The notes beneath the pieces are model-generated. The model did no database searches and was not told the DNA's origin. It saw only the letters and a list, made by a program, of their open reading frames with translations. Made by a program: the position numbers and the translations under genes. From REEB85 sp018971455 (GTDB lineage Bacteria; Pseudomonadota; Alphaproteobacteria; Acetobacterales; Acetobacteraceae), in the NCBI GenBank assembly GCA_028871195.1, contig JAGWNT010000044.1, forward strand, positions 1 to 30,226: DNA of 30,226 nucleotides, given 5' to 3'. Of the stretch, positions 16,288-23,964 are shown in pieces; position 1 is the first letter of the stretch; the number at the start of each line of letters is the position of its first letter.

Positions 16288-17271
16288 ATGCAACTTGGCA
16301 TGGTCGGGCTTGGGCGCATGGGCGGCAACATCGTCCGCCGGCTGATGCGCGCCGGACATTCCTGCGTGGTCTATGACGCCGATCCGGCGGCGGTGAAGAA
16401 GCTGGCGCTGGAGGGGGCGCGGCCGGCGGGCTCGCTCGCCGACATCGTCGAACTGCTCGACCAGCGGCCGCGCGCGGTGTGGGTGATGCTGCCCTCCGGC
16501 GGCGCCACCGAGGCGGCGGTCGCCACACTCGGCGCGTTGCTGGCGGCGGACGACATTCTCATCGATGGCGGCAACAGCAATTTCAAGGACGATGTGCGCC
16601 GCGCCAGGGCGCTTGCCGGGCGCGGCGTGCGCTACATGGATGTGGGCACCTCGGGCGGCGTGTGGGGGCTGGAGCGCGGCTACTGCCTGATGGTCGGCGG
16701 AGCACGTGATGCGTTCGAGTTTCTCGACCCCATCTTCGCCGCCCTGGCGCCGGGTGCCGGCACCATCGCACCGACGCGCGGGCGCGAGGGGCGGGATCCG
16801 CGCGTGGCGCAGGGCTATCTGCACACCGGGCCCTCCGGCTCCGGCCATTTCGTCAAGATGATCCATAACGGCATCGAATACGGCATGATGCAGGCGATGG
16901 CGGAAGGCTTCGACATCCTGCGCAACCGCGCCAGCCAGGCGCTGCCCGAGGCCGAGCGCTTCGTGCTCGACCCCGCCGATATCGCCGAGGTCTGGCGGCG
17001 CGGCAGCGTGGTGACGTCCTGGCTGCTCGATCTCTCGGCCGAGGCGCTGGCGGCCGATCCGGCGCTCGAGGGCTTCTCCGGCCATGTCGAGGATTCCGGC
17101 GAGGGGCGCTGGACCATCGAGGCGGCGATCGAGGAGGCGGTGCCGGCGGATGTGCTGGCGGCCGCCCTGTTCACCCGCTTCCGCTCGCGCCAGGAGCATA
17201 CCTTTGCCGAGAAGATGCTCTCGGCCATGCGCAAGGGCTTCGGCGGCCATGTCGAGAAGCCCGGTGGATGA
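16288..17271 (+). CDS. gnd: 6-phosphogluconate dehydrogenase, decarboxylating (short GndA type)
   Basis: 327 aa from the ATG at 16288 with AAGGGGG upstream; the frame is open far 5' but that part lies inside the SDR gene. It has the Rossmann motif GLGRMGGN at 6-13, DGGNSNFKDD, the substrate loop YMDVGTSGGVWGLERG, and GHFVKMIHNGIEYGMMQ with the catalytic Lys. At about 330 aa it is the short class, often NAD-preferring, rather than the 470-aa E. coli type. It oxidises 6-phosphogluconate to ribulose 5-phosphate and CO2. The stop overlaps the gluconokinase ATG (ATGA). Confidence 0.94.
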   Translation: MQLGMVGLGRMGGNIVRRLMRAGHSCVVYDADPAAVKKLALEGARPAGSLADIVELLDQRPRAVWVMLPSGGATEAAVATLGALLAADDILIDGGNSNFKDDVRRARALAGRGVRYMDVGTSGGVWGLERGYCLMVGGARDAFEFLDPIFAALAPGAGTIAPTRGREGRDPRVAQGYLHTGPSGSGHFVKMIHNGIEYGMMQAMAEGFDILRNRASQALPEAERFVLDPADIAEVWRRGSVVTSWLLDLSAEALAADPALEGFSGHVEDSGEGRWTIEAAIEEAVPADVLAAALFTRFRSRQEHTFAEKMLSAMRKGFGGHVEKPGG

Positions 17272-17771
17272 CGATGCTCGTCGTCATGGGCGTCAGCGGC
17301 TCGGGCAAGACCACCGTGGCACGGATGCTTGCCGCCGAGCTTGGCTGGGTGTGGCAGGATGGCGATGATCTGCATCCGCCGGCCAACGTCGCCAAGATGG
17401 CCGGGGGGGAGCCGCTGAGCGATGCCGATCGCTGGCCGTGGCTTGCCGCGATCGCCGCACGGCTTGCGCAATGGCGGGCGGAGGGGCGCTCGGGCATCAT
17501 CACCTGCTCGGCGCTGAAGCGGGCTTATCGGGAGGCGCTGGCCGACGGGCAGGGCGATACGAGCTTCATCCATCTGCGCGGCAGCAAGGCGCTCATCGCC
17601 GCGCGCCTGGCCGAGCGGCGCGGGCATTTCATGCCGCCCGGCCTGCTCGACAGCCAGTTCGCGGCGCTGGAGGCGCCGGCGGCCGAGGAGCCGGCGCTGG
17701 CGTTCGACATCGACGCGCCGCCGGCCGCGATCGTGCGGACCATTCTCGCGGCCCTGCCGCTTCGCGCCTGA
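17268..17771 (+). CDS. gntK: gluconokinase
   Basis: 167 aa, the standard length of GntK. ATG overlaps the gnd stop by 4 bp. The Walker A loop GVSGSGKTT at 8-16, the gluconate-binding region DGDDLHPPANVAKMAGGEPL, CSALKRAYRE, and the LID-region RRGHFMPPGLLDSQ are all present. It phosphorylates gluconate to 6-phosphogluconate, which Gnd then decarboxylates, so the last two genes form a complete gluconate-to-pentose-phosphate route. It ends 7 bp before the convergent hydrolase gene; no terminator fits in that gap. Confidence 0.94.
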   Translation: MTMLVVMGVSGSGKTTVARMLAAELGWVWQDGDDLHPPANVAKMAGGEPLSDADRWPWLAAIAARLAQWRAEGRSGIITCSALKRAYREALADGQGDTSFIHLRGSKALIAARLAERRGHFMPPGLLDSQFAALEAPAAEEPALAFDIDAPPAAIVRTILAALPLRA

Positions 17772-17778
17772 CGGGCGG

Positions 17779-18801
17779 CTACCGGTCCAGCCAGTCGCGA
17801 ACGGCGGATTTGAGAAACCGGAAATCCTCAGGCGAGGCGGTGGGATTGCCGGCGCGGTGACCCCAGACGCTGGGGATCGGGCGCAGTTCGGCATGGCGCA
17901 GATGGGCGATTTCGGCGGCGTTGTCGGCGACCGGGAAATAGAGATCGGTGCGGCCCGGCATCAGCAGCACCCGCGCGCGGATGGCCTGCAATGCTGCCAC
18001 CAGATCGTCGCCATAGAGCGGGTTGGCGCTGATGTCGCCGTGGAACCAGGTAACGAGCTGGGCGTAGAGATTGGCCGCGCGGCGGGCGTGGTAGCGCTCC
18101 TCCCAGTCGGTGCGCAGGAAGGTGTCCAGGTCGGGCGCGCCGAGGGCGGTCAGGTGCAGGCCGGCGCGATAGAAATCCTGGCTCAGCGCCCAGCTGGCGT
18201 AGATATGGGCGAAGGCGCGCAGGGCGGCGCGCGGCTCGTGGGAAAACCGGCCGCCGCCGAGATGCTCGGGGGCGGCTTCCAGGGTGCGCAACAGGCTCGA
18301 GAGAAAGATCCTGTTGTGGGTGGCGGTGCGGGCGCTGCCGCAGACCACGATGGCGCGCTCCACCGCCTCGGGGAACAGGGCGGCCCAGTGATAGGCCTGC
18401 TGCGCGCCCATCGAGAAACCGTAGACCGCGGCGAGGCGGGTGATGGCGAACTGCTCGGCGAGCAGCCGGCGCTGGGCCAGCACGTTGTCGCGCGAGGTGA
18501 CCACGGCCGGGTAGTCGGGCGTCTCGGCGGCGCCGCTGGACAGGCCGTTGGAGAACATGTCGGGAATGACGATGAACCAGCGCGTCGGGTCGAGGATGCC
18601 GTCCGGCCCGATCAGCCAGGCCATGTCGGCGTGCTGGGCGGTGTAGCTGCACGGGTAGAGGATGACGTTGTCGCGCGCGGCGTTCAGCGTGCCGTGCGTC
18701 TGCCAGACCAGATGGGCATCGGCGATGACGCCGCCGCGCTCGACCGCCAGATCGCCCAGGCGGAAGGTGCCGCCGGCCTGTGGCCAGGCCGCGGCGTTCA
18801 T
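17779..18801 (-). CDS. MetX-like alpha/beta-hydrolase (homoserine acetyltransferase superfamily)
   Basis: 340 aa from the ATG at 18801, 13 bp after the phaR stop. It resembles homoserine O-acetyltransferases across the alpha/beta-hydrolase core, with candidate nucleophile Ser130 in YGFSMGAQ, Asp286 in GRTDLYFP and His315 in WGHRAGNP. The nucleophile elbow and His segment differ from true MetX, which usually reads GGSMGG and GHDAFL, so an unrelated hydrolase or acyltransferase reaction is more likely than methionine biosynthesis. Co-transcription with phaR suggests a link with PHA metabolism, possibly a depolymerase or thioesterase, but there is no direct evidence. Confidence 0.85.
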   Translation of the reverse strand: MNAAAWPQAGGTFRLGDLAVERGGVIADAHLVWQTHGTLNAARDNVILYPCSYTAQHADMAWLIGPDGILDPTRWFIVIPDMFSNGLSSGAAETPDYPAVVTSRDNVLAQRRLLAEQFAITRLAAVYGFSMGAQQAYHWAALFPEAVERAIVVCGSARTATHNRIFLSSLLRTLEAAPEHLGGGRFSHEPRAALRAFAHIYASWALSQDFYRAGLHLTALGAPDLDTFLRTDWEERYHARRAANLYAQLVTWFHGDISANPLYGDDLVAALQAIRARVLLMPGRTDLYFPVADNAAEIAHLRHAELRPIPSVWGHRAGNPTASPEDFRFLKSAVRDWLDR

Positions 18802-18814
18802 CGGCGGCCCCCGC

Positions 18815-19414
18815 TCATCGGGCGGGTCTGGCCGGCTTGCCGAGTTCGGCCCGCAGCGCATCCACCTCGGCGCGCAGCGCCTCGATCTCGCTCTGCTCGG
18901 CGGTCTTGGCGGCGGCGCCGGGCTGGACGAAGGGGGTGAACAGGCTCATCGCCCGTTCCAGCATGGCGGTGTTCTGGCGGCTGATCTCCTCCACGCCGAA
19001 GGGGAAAAAATTGCCCATGGTCTGCTTCATCGCCTCGCGCATCTGCGCCTGCTGCTGGGAGAAGCTGGCCAGCGCCTGTTCGAGATAGTTCGGCACCAAA
19101 CCTTGCAGGGAGTCGCCGTAGAAGCCGATGAGCTGGCGCAGAAAGCCGGTGGGCAGCAGGGCGCGGCCCTTGCTTTCCTCCTCGACGATGATCTGCGTCA
19201 GCACCGAGCGGGTAATGTCCTCGCCGGTCTTGGCGTCGTAAACCACGAAATTGCGCCCGCCGCGCACCATCTCGGCCAGCGTATCGAGCGTGATGTAGCT
19301 GGAGCTTTCGGTGTTGTACAATCGCCGGTTGGCGTATTTCTTGACCACCACGGGCGGAAGCTCGGCCGCCTTGCCCTCGGGACCGCCATGCTCTGGCTGC
19401 TTTGCCTGCGACAT
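18815..19414 (-). CDS. phaR: PhaR, PHA synthesis repressor
   Basis: 199 aa, ATG at 19414. The N-terminal PHB/PHA-accumulation DNA-binding domain is well conserved (KKYANRRLYNTESSSYITL near residue 25 and DITRSVLTQIIVEEE). A central PHB-accumulation region and a C-terminal heptad segment (about residues 173-192, EIEALRAEVDALRAELG) follow. PhaR proteins sense PHA granules and repress phasin and pha genes, and their own gene. Its position divergent from the PhaE-like/phaC unit fits direct control through the 131-bp intergenic region. Confidence 0.95.
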   Translation of the reverse strand: MSQAKQPEHGGPEGKAAELPPVVVKKYANRRLYNTESSSYITLDTLAEMVRGGRNFVVYDAKTGEDITRSVLTQIIVEEESKGRALLPTGFLRQLIGFYGDSLQGLVPNYLEQALASFSQQQAQMREAMKQTMGNFFPFGVEEISRQNTAMLERAMSLFTPFVQPGAAAKTAEQSEIEALRAEVDALRAELGKPARPAR

Positions 19415-19545
19415 CAGACCCCCATACGGGTTACATTGCGAAGCCTATCATGACGCGCCGCAACATCCAAAACATCATGCGCGGCGCGATTCCGCCCGGC
19501 CGGGGGATGCTCTATGCTTCCGGCCAGCAGGAGAGCTGATGATCG
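19415..19545. promoter_or_regulatory. divergent phaR / pha operon control region
   Basis: 131 bp between the phaR start and the PhaE-like start. It contains an inverted repeat GCGCCGC (19455-19461) / GCGGCGC (19481-19487) whose 19-nt spacer holds two AACATC copies (19462-19467 and 19470-19475). This is the best candidate operator in the gap. PhaR sites in related bacteria are TGC/GCA-rich, and the match to those is weak. AGGAGAG at 19529-19535 serves the plus-strand gene. No clear sigma-70 promoter is visible. Confidence 0.4.
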
Positions 19546-19920
19546 ATGACCGAGCCCGGTGCCCCGCCACCCGACCCGATGGGCGAATTCGCCGCCCTGG
19601 CGCAGGATTGGGTGACGCTGTGGCAGAGCGAGTTGGCCGCGACCGCGATGGACCGCGAGGCGCAGGAGAGCTGGCAGAGCGCGCTGGCGCTCTGGGCCGG
19701 GGCCGCGCAGGCGGCCCTGCGGCCGCTGGAGCGCGGGCATGAACGAGGCGCCGGGCCCGCTGCTGCGCCGCGGCCCGCGCCCGCTGCTGCTGCACCTGAC
19801 GCGCGCGATGCTGAAATCGAGCGGCTCGCTCGCCGCGTGGCAGAGCTTGAACAACGGCTCGCCGAGCTGGAGCGCCGACGGGGCGGAGACGCCGCCGCTG
19901 GCGGAGTCCCTCGCCCATGA
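19546..19920 (+). CDS. small PhaE/phasin-like coiled-coil protein
   Basis: 124 aa, ATG at 19546 with AGGAGAG 10 nt upstream. The N-terminal half is an amphipathic, Trp-containing helix (FAALAQDWVTLWQSEL, SWQSALALW). A Pro/Ala linker at about residues 69-84 leads to a heptad coiled coil (IERLARRVAELEQRLAELER) near the C-terminus. That plan recalls PhaE/phasin-type partners of class III PHA synthases, though it is much shorter than PhaE. The last 60 codons overlap phaC in another frame. GC3 is 60 of 64 codons before the overlap but only 36 of 60 inside it, so codon choice there follows phaC. It may bind the synthase or granule; not proven. Confidence 0.7.
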   Translation: MTEPGAPPPDPMGEFAALAQDWVTLWQSELAATAMDREAQESWQSALALWAGAAQAALRPLERGHERGAGPAAAPRPAPAAAAPDARDAEIERLARRVAELEQRLAELERRRGGDAAAGGVPRP

Positions 19921-20893
19921 CCGCGCGCTGATCGCCGGCATCGCCGCCTATCGCCGTCACCCCTGGCGCCGCACCCTGGCCGACCCGCCGGCGATCTGGG
20001 CGGAGGGCGGCAGCCGGCTGCTGGAATACTCGACCGCGGGGCCCACCGTCCTGTTCGTGCCCAGCCTGGTCAACCGCGCCCATGTGCTCGACCTGGCACC
20101 CGGCCGCTCGATGATGCGGTTCCTGGCCGGGCAGGGGCTGCGGGTGCTGCTGCTGGACTGGGGCTGGCCGGGCGAGACGGAGCGCGGCTTCACGCTGACC
20201 GACTACATCGCCGGCCGGCTGGAGCGCGCGCTGGTCGCGGCGGGCGGGCCGGTGGTGCTGGCCGGCTACTGCATGGGCGGGCTGCTGACGCTGGCCGCGG
20301 CGCTGCGCCGGCCAGACCGGGTGTGCGCGCTGGCGCTGCTCGCCACACCCTGGGATTTCCATGCCGGCGACGCCGAGACCGCGACCTCCCTGGCCCGGCT
20401 GCTGCCGATGTTCGAGCCGGCCTTCGCCTTCTCCAGGACGCTGCCGATCGACGCGCTGCAAATGCTGTTCGCCATGCTCGACCCGGACGGCATCGCGGAG
20501 AAATATCGCGATTTCGGCACCGCTGACCCGGACAGCGAGCGGGCGCGCATGTTCGTGGCGCTGGAGGACTGGCTGAATGACGGCGTGCCGCTGGCCGCCC
20601 CCGTGGCGCGCGAGTGCCTGGCCGGCTGGTACGGCGCCAACACGCCGGGCAACGGCGCCTGGCGGGTGGCCGGGCTCGCCGTCGATCCGGCGGCGCTGGC
20701 CGTGCCGGCCTTCGTCGCCGTGCCGGGGCGCGACCGGATCGTGCCGCCCGAGACCGCCCGCCCGCTCGCCGCGCTGATTCCGGGGGCGGTGCTGCATGAG
20801 CCGCGTGCCGGGCATATCGGCATGGCGGCCGGCGCCCGGGCGCAGACGGAACTCTGGGCGCCGCTGCTGGACTGGGTGCGGGCGAGCGCCTAA
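19739..20893 (+). CDS. phaC: short class III-like polyhydroxyalkanoate synthase
   Basis: 384 aa alpha/beta-hydrolase with a PHA-synthase lipase box in which Cys replaces Ser: GYCMGG with Cys178. Asp332 (GRDRIVP) and His359 (AGHIG) complete the Cys-Asp-His triad. HPWRR and DWGWPG stretches also match PHA synthases. It polymerises (R)-3-hydroxyacyl-CoA at the granule surface. The ATG at 19739 lies inside the PhaE-like gene; 58 of the 60 codons in the overlap end in G or C, and the leader RRGPRPLLLHL looks like the conserved N-terminus of this subgroup, both supporting the early start. An ATG at 19808 is the alternative. Length is close to class III PhaC (about 355 aa) and far below class I (about 590 aa). 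A related depolymerase-like hydrolase is possible but the Cys nucleophile argues for a synthase. Confidence 0.82.
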   Translation: MNEAPGPLLRRGPRPLLLHLTRAMLKSSGSLAAWQSLNNGSPSWSADGAETPPLAESLAHDRALIAGIAAYRRHPWRRTLADPPAIWAEGGSRLLEYSTAGPTVLFVPSLVNRAHVLDLAPGRSMMRFLAGQGLRVLLLDWGWPGETERGFTLTDYIAGRLERALVAAGGPVVLAGYCMGGLLTLAAALRRPDRVCALALLATPWDFHAGDAETATSLARLLPMFEPAFAFSRTLPIDALQMLFAMLDPDGIAEKYRDFGTADPDSERARMFVALEDWLNDGVPLAAPVARECLAGWYGANTPGNGAWRVAGLAVDPAALAVPAFVAVPGRDRIVPPETARPLAALIPGAVLHEPRAGHIGMAAGARAQTELWAPLLDWVRASA

Positions 20894-20905
20894 ATCTTGG
20901 TCCGT

Positions 20906-20919
20906 GCGGGCAGACCCGC
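20906..20919 (+). other. small hairpin between phaC and phaA
   Basis: GCGGG (20906-20910) pairs with CCCGC (20915-20919) across a 4-nt loop in the 42-bp phaC-phaA gap. It has no T tract. It could modestly attenuate read-through or protect mRNA, leaving phaA mainly in the phaC operon. The phaA ribosome site GGGGAG follows. Confidence 0.35.
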
Positions 20920-20935
20920 CTTGGGGAGCAGACAA

Positions 20936-22108
20936 ATGGACGACATCGTCATCGTATCCGCCGCCCGCACGCCGGTTGGCAGCTTCAACGGGGCTTTCGG
21001 TTCGGTTCCCGCCCATGTGCTCGGCACCGCCGCCATCGAGGCCGCGATCGCCCGCGCCGGAATCGGCAAGGACGATATCGACGAGGTGATCCTCGGCCAG
21101 GTGCTGACCGCGGCGCAGGGCCAGAATCCGGCCCGCCAGGCAGCCCGCGCCGCCGGCATTCCGGACGGCAAGACGGCCTTCGGCATCAACCAGGTCTGCG
21201 GCTCCGGCCTGCGGGCCGTGGCGCTGGCCGCCCAGCAGATCCGCACCGGGGAGAGCAGCATCGTCCTCGCCGGCGGGCAGGAGAGCATGAGCCAGTCCAC
21301 CCATGCCTCCTACCTGCGCAGCGGGCAGAAGATGGGCGACATGTCGTTCATCGACACCATGATCAAGGACGGGCTGTGGGATGCCTTCCACGGCTATCAC
21401 ATGGGCACCACCGCCGAGAACGTGGCGCGCGCCTATCAGATCACCCGCGAGGAGCAGGACGCCTTCGCCGTGGCCTCGCAGAACAAGGCCAGCGCGGCGC
21501 AGAAGGCGGGCAAGTTCAAGGACGAGATCACGCCGGTCACCATCAAGGGCCGCAAGGGCGACGTGGTGGTGGCCGATGACGAGTATATCCGCCACGACAG
21601 CACGCTCGAGGTGATGGCCAAGCTGCGCCCGGCCTTCAGCAAGGACGGCACGGTGACGGCGGGCAATGCCAGCGGCATCAATGACGGCGCCTGCGCGCTG
21701 GTGGTGATGTCGGCCGCCGAGGCGGCGCGCCGCGGCCTCAAGCCGCTGGCGCGCATCGCCTCGTTCGCCACGGCCGGCGTCGATCCCGCGGTGATGGGCA
21801 CCGGGCCGATTCCGTCGAGCCGCAAGGCGCTGGCGCGGGCGGGGTGGAAGGCCGATGATCTCGACCTGATCGAGGCCAACGAGGCGTTTGCCGCCCAGGC
21901 CTGCGCGGTGAACAAGGACCTCGCCTGGGACACCGCCAAGGTGAACGTGAATGGCGGCGCGATCGCCATCGGCCATCCCATCGGCGCCTCGGGCGCCCGC
22001 ATCCTGGTGACGCTGCTGCACGAGATGCAGCGCCGCGATGCCAGGAAGGGCCTGGCGACGCTGTGCATCGGCGGCGGGATGGGCGTTGCGATGTGCGTGG
22101 AGAGGTAG
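20936..22108 (+). CDS. phaA: acetyl-CoA acetyltransferase (beta-ketothiolase)
   Basis: 390 aa from the ATG at 20936, with GGGGAG before it; an in-frame start at 20897 lacks this and adds a non-family leader. The biosynthetic thiolase signature is complete: nucleophile Cys88 in NQVCGSGLRA, the GHPIGASGAR segment with His347, and CIGGGMG with Cys377. It condenses two acetyl-CoA to acetoacetyl-CoA, the first step of PHB synthesis, which PhaB reduces and PhaC polymerises. Length and start agree with known PhaA proteins. Confidence 0.96.
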   Translation: MDDIVIVSAARTPVGSFNGAFGSVPAHVLGTAAIEAAIARAGIGKDDIDEVILGQVLTAAQGQNPARQAARAAGIPDGKTAFGINQVCGSGLRAVALAAQQIRTGESSIVLAGGQESMSQSTHASYLRSGQKMGDMSFIDTMIKDGLWDAFHGYHMGTTAENVARAYQITREEQDAFAVASQNKASAAQKAGKFKDEITPVTIKGRKGDVVVADDEYIRHDSTLEVMAKLRPAFSKDGTVTAGNASGINDGACALVVMSAAEAARRGLKPLARIASFATAGVDPAVMGTGPIPSSRKALARAGWKADDLDLIEANEAFAAQACAVNKDLAWDTAKVNVNGGAIAIGHPIGASGARILVTLLHEMQRRDARKGLATLCIGGGMGVAMCVER

Positions 22109-22197
22109 AGGTCCGGACGGGCGGCGGCAGCGCCCCGCCCGCGCCCCCTGCGTGCGGGGCCGGTGCCGCGTGAGGGCGGCGCCGATCGGCTGACCGG

Positions 22198-22230
22198 CTC
22201 CCCGCCTCCCCGCCTGGCGGGTCCGGGGAG
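22198..22230 (+). terminator. possible phaA terminator hairpin (no T tract) in the phaA-phaB gap
   Basis: CTCCCCG (22198-22204) pairs with CGGGGAG (22224-22230), and an inner CCCGCC / GGCGGG pair lies at 22209-22221. The stem is strong but imperfect and no T run follows, so termination is uncertain. The whole phaA-phaB gap (22109-22325, 217 bp) has no gene. A weak sigma-70-like pair, TTGTGG at 22261 and TACGAT at 22282, has only 15 bp between boxes, so an independent phaB promoter is possible but poorly supported. Confidence 0.4.
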
Positions 22231-22325
22231 GGGCGCACCATTCCGGCACACCGCGGCAAGTTGTGGCTGGCGCGCGTCCGTTACGATGCTAGGGTTGCGG
22301 GACCACGCGTCCAGGGAGGAACAAA

Positions 22326-23048
22326 ATGAGCAGAGTAGCCCTCGTCACCGGCGGCACGCGCGGGATCGGCGCGGAGATCAGCCGGGCGCTGAAGGCGGCC
22401 GGGCGGACGGTCATTGCGAGCTATGCGGGCAACGATGCCGCGGCCGCAGCCTTCCACAGCGAAACCGGGATTGCGGTGAAGAAGTTCGACGCTGGCGACT
22501 TCGCCGCCTGCGAGAAGGCCGTGGCCGAAATCCATGGCGGCATCGGCAAGATCGAGATTCTCGTCAACAATGCCGGCATCACCCGCGATTCCACCCTCGC
22601 GCGGCTGACGCGCGACATGTGGGATGCGGTGATCGACACCAATCTCGGCTCCTGCTTCAACCTCTGCAAGCTCACCTTCGACGACATGCGCGCGGCCAAA
22701 TTCGGGCGCGTCGTCAATATCGGCAGCATCAACGGCCAGGCCGGGCAGTATGGCCAGGTGAACTACGCCGCCGCCAAATCCGGCATCCATGGCTTCACCA
22801 AGGCGCTGGCGCAGGAAGGGGCGCGCTTCGGCATCACCGTCAATGCCATCGCGCCGGGCTATGTCGATACCGAGATGGTCCGCGCGGTGCCGGCCGACGT
22901 GCTGCAGAAGATCATCGCGCGCATCCCGATGGGCCGGCTCGGCCATGCCGAGGATATCGCGCGCGGCGTGCTGTTCCTGACCGCGGATGATGCCGATTTC
23001 ATCACCGGATCGACGCTGTCCATCAATGGCGGGCAGCATATGTACTGA
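22326..23048 (+). CDS. phaB: acetoacetyl-CoA reductase
   Basis: 240 aa, ATG at 22326 after a strong AGGGAGGA ribosome site. It is an SDR with TGGTRGIG at 8-15, NNAG at 81-84, and catalytic Ser134, Tyr147 and Lys151 in the spacing seen in R. eutropha PhaB. SINGQAGQYGQ and NGGQHMY at the C-terminus are characteristic of the PhaB subgroup rather than generic FabG. It reduces acetoacetyl-CoA to (R)-3-hydroxybutyryl-CoA, probably with NADPH. It completes the phaC-phaA-phaB set; its long leader may allow separate expression. Confidence 0.95.
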   Translation: MSRVALVTGGTRGIGAEISRALKAAGRTVIASYAGNDAAAAAFHSETGIAVKKFDAGDFAACEKAVAEIHGGIGKIEILVNNAGITRDSTLARLTRDMWDAVIDTNLGSCFNLCKLTFDDMRAAKFGRVVNIGSINGQAGQYGQVNYAAAKSGIHGFTKALAQEGARFGITVNAIAPGYVDTEMVRAVPADVLQKIIARIPMGRLGHAEDIARGVLFLTADDADFITGSTLSINGGQHMY

Positions 23049-23063
23049 CCGCCGGAGCGATCG

Positions 23064-23900
23064 GTGCCCCTGCTGGCCGGCGGCGGCGCCATCGCGCTGT
23101 GGTCTTTTCTCGCCTTGCTGTCGCGCGCGGCGGCGGCCATGCCGCCGCTGCAGCTCGCCGCCATGGGGTTCACCGTGTCGGCGGCGCTGGGGGTGGGCAT
23201 CGTCGCGGCGCGCGGCCGGTTGGCGGCGCTGCGCCAGCGGCCGCTGGTCTGGGCGCATGGCGTCGGCGGGCTGTTCGGCTACCACGCGCTGTATTTCGCC
23301 GCCCTCGCATGGGCGCCGGCGGCGCAGGCCAATCTGCTGAACTACACCTGGCCGCTGTTGACGGTGCTGTTCGCCGGGCTGCTGCTGCGCATGCGGCTGC
23401 GCCCGGCGCACGGGCTCGGCGTGGCGCTGGCGCTGGTCGGGTGCGCCGTGCTGCTGAGCGGCAGCGAGGGTGCCGTTTCGGCGGCCGCGGCGCCGGGCTA
23501 CGCGCTGGCGCTGGGCGCCGGCGTCACCTGGGCGCTGTATTCGGTGCTGGCGCGCCGGCTCGGCGCGGTGCCGACGGAGGCGGTGGCCGGATTCTGCGCC
23601 GCGGCGGCGGTGCTGGCCGCGGGGAGCCATTTCGCCTTCGAGCCGACCATCCGCCCCGACGGCGCGGCGTGGCTGGCCGCGCTGGCGCTTGGAGTCGGGC
23701 CGATGGGGGCGGCGTTCTTCCTGTGGGATATCGGCATGAAGCGCGGCGATCCGCGCCTGCTCGGCACCCTGGCCTATGCGACCCCGGTGGTTTCCACGCT
23801 GCTGCTGGGGGCGGCCGGCTTCACCCCGCTCACGCCGCGCCTGCTGATCGCGGCCGTTCTGGTGGCGGCGGGAGGTTTCGTCACCGTGCGCGTGCGCTGA
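23064..23900 (+). CDS. DMT-superfamily exporter (EamA, YddG-like)
   Basis: 278 aa from a GTG at 23064 with GGAG upstream, 15 bp after phaB. Highly hydrophobic throughout, with about nine or ten membrane helices in two EamA repeats. The segment GYHALYFAALAWAPAAQANLLNY-like in repeat 1 resembles the YddG branch, which exports aromatic and other amino acids, so an efflux role in the inner membrane is likely. The N-terminus begins directly in the first helix. Close spacing puts it in the phaB transcript, but no functional link to PHA is evident. It ends before the glnK-amtB terminator. Confidence 0.85.
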   Translation: MPLLAGGGAIALWSFLALLSRAAAAMPPLQLAAMGFTVSAALGVGIVAARGRLAALRQRPLVWAHGVGGLFGYHALYFAALAWAPAAQANLLNYTWPLLTVLFAGLLLRMRLRPAHGLGVALALVGCAVLLSGSEGAVSAAAAPGYALALGAGVTWALYSVLARRLGAVPTEAVAGFCAAAAVLAAGSHFAFEPTIRPDGAAWLAALALGVGPMGAAFFLWDIGMKRGDPRLLGTLAYATPVVSTLLLGAAGFTPLTPRLLIAAVLVAAGGFVTVRVR

Positions 23901-23911
23901 GGGCGGGTGGC

Positions 23912-23942
23912 AAGAAAAGGGGCGCCCCTCGCAGGGCGCCCC
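23912..23942 (-). terminator. intrinsic terminator of glnK-amtB
   Basis: Perfect 9-bp stem GGGGCGCCC (23919-23927) / GGGCGCCCC (23934-23942) with loop CTCGCA. Read on the minus strand the stem is followed by TTTTCTT, a proper U tract, so it terminates the amtB transcript. It lies between convergent exporter and amtB genes and may also slow plus-strand transcription. Confidence 0.85.
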
Positions 23943-23964
23943 CGTTCGTCGCGCGGCGGAAGGG

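Noticed and set aside
19475..22249. Very long antisense open frame across the pha genes (about 924 codons)
   Set aside because: Mirror of the strongly biased phaC-phaA codons in a GC-rich genome. It is His/Arg/Gln-rich, low-complexity and has no domain signature.
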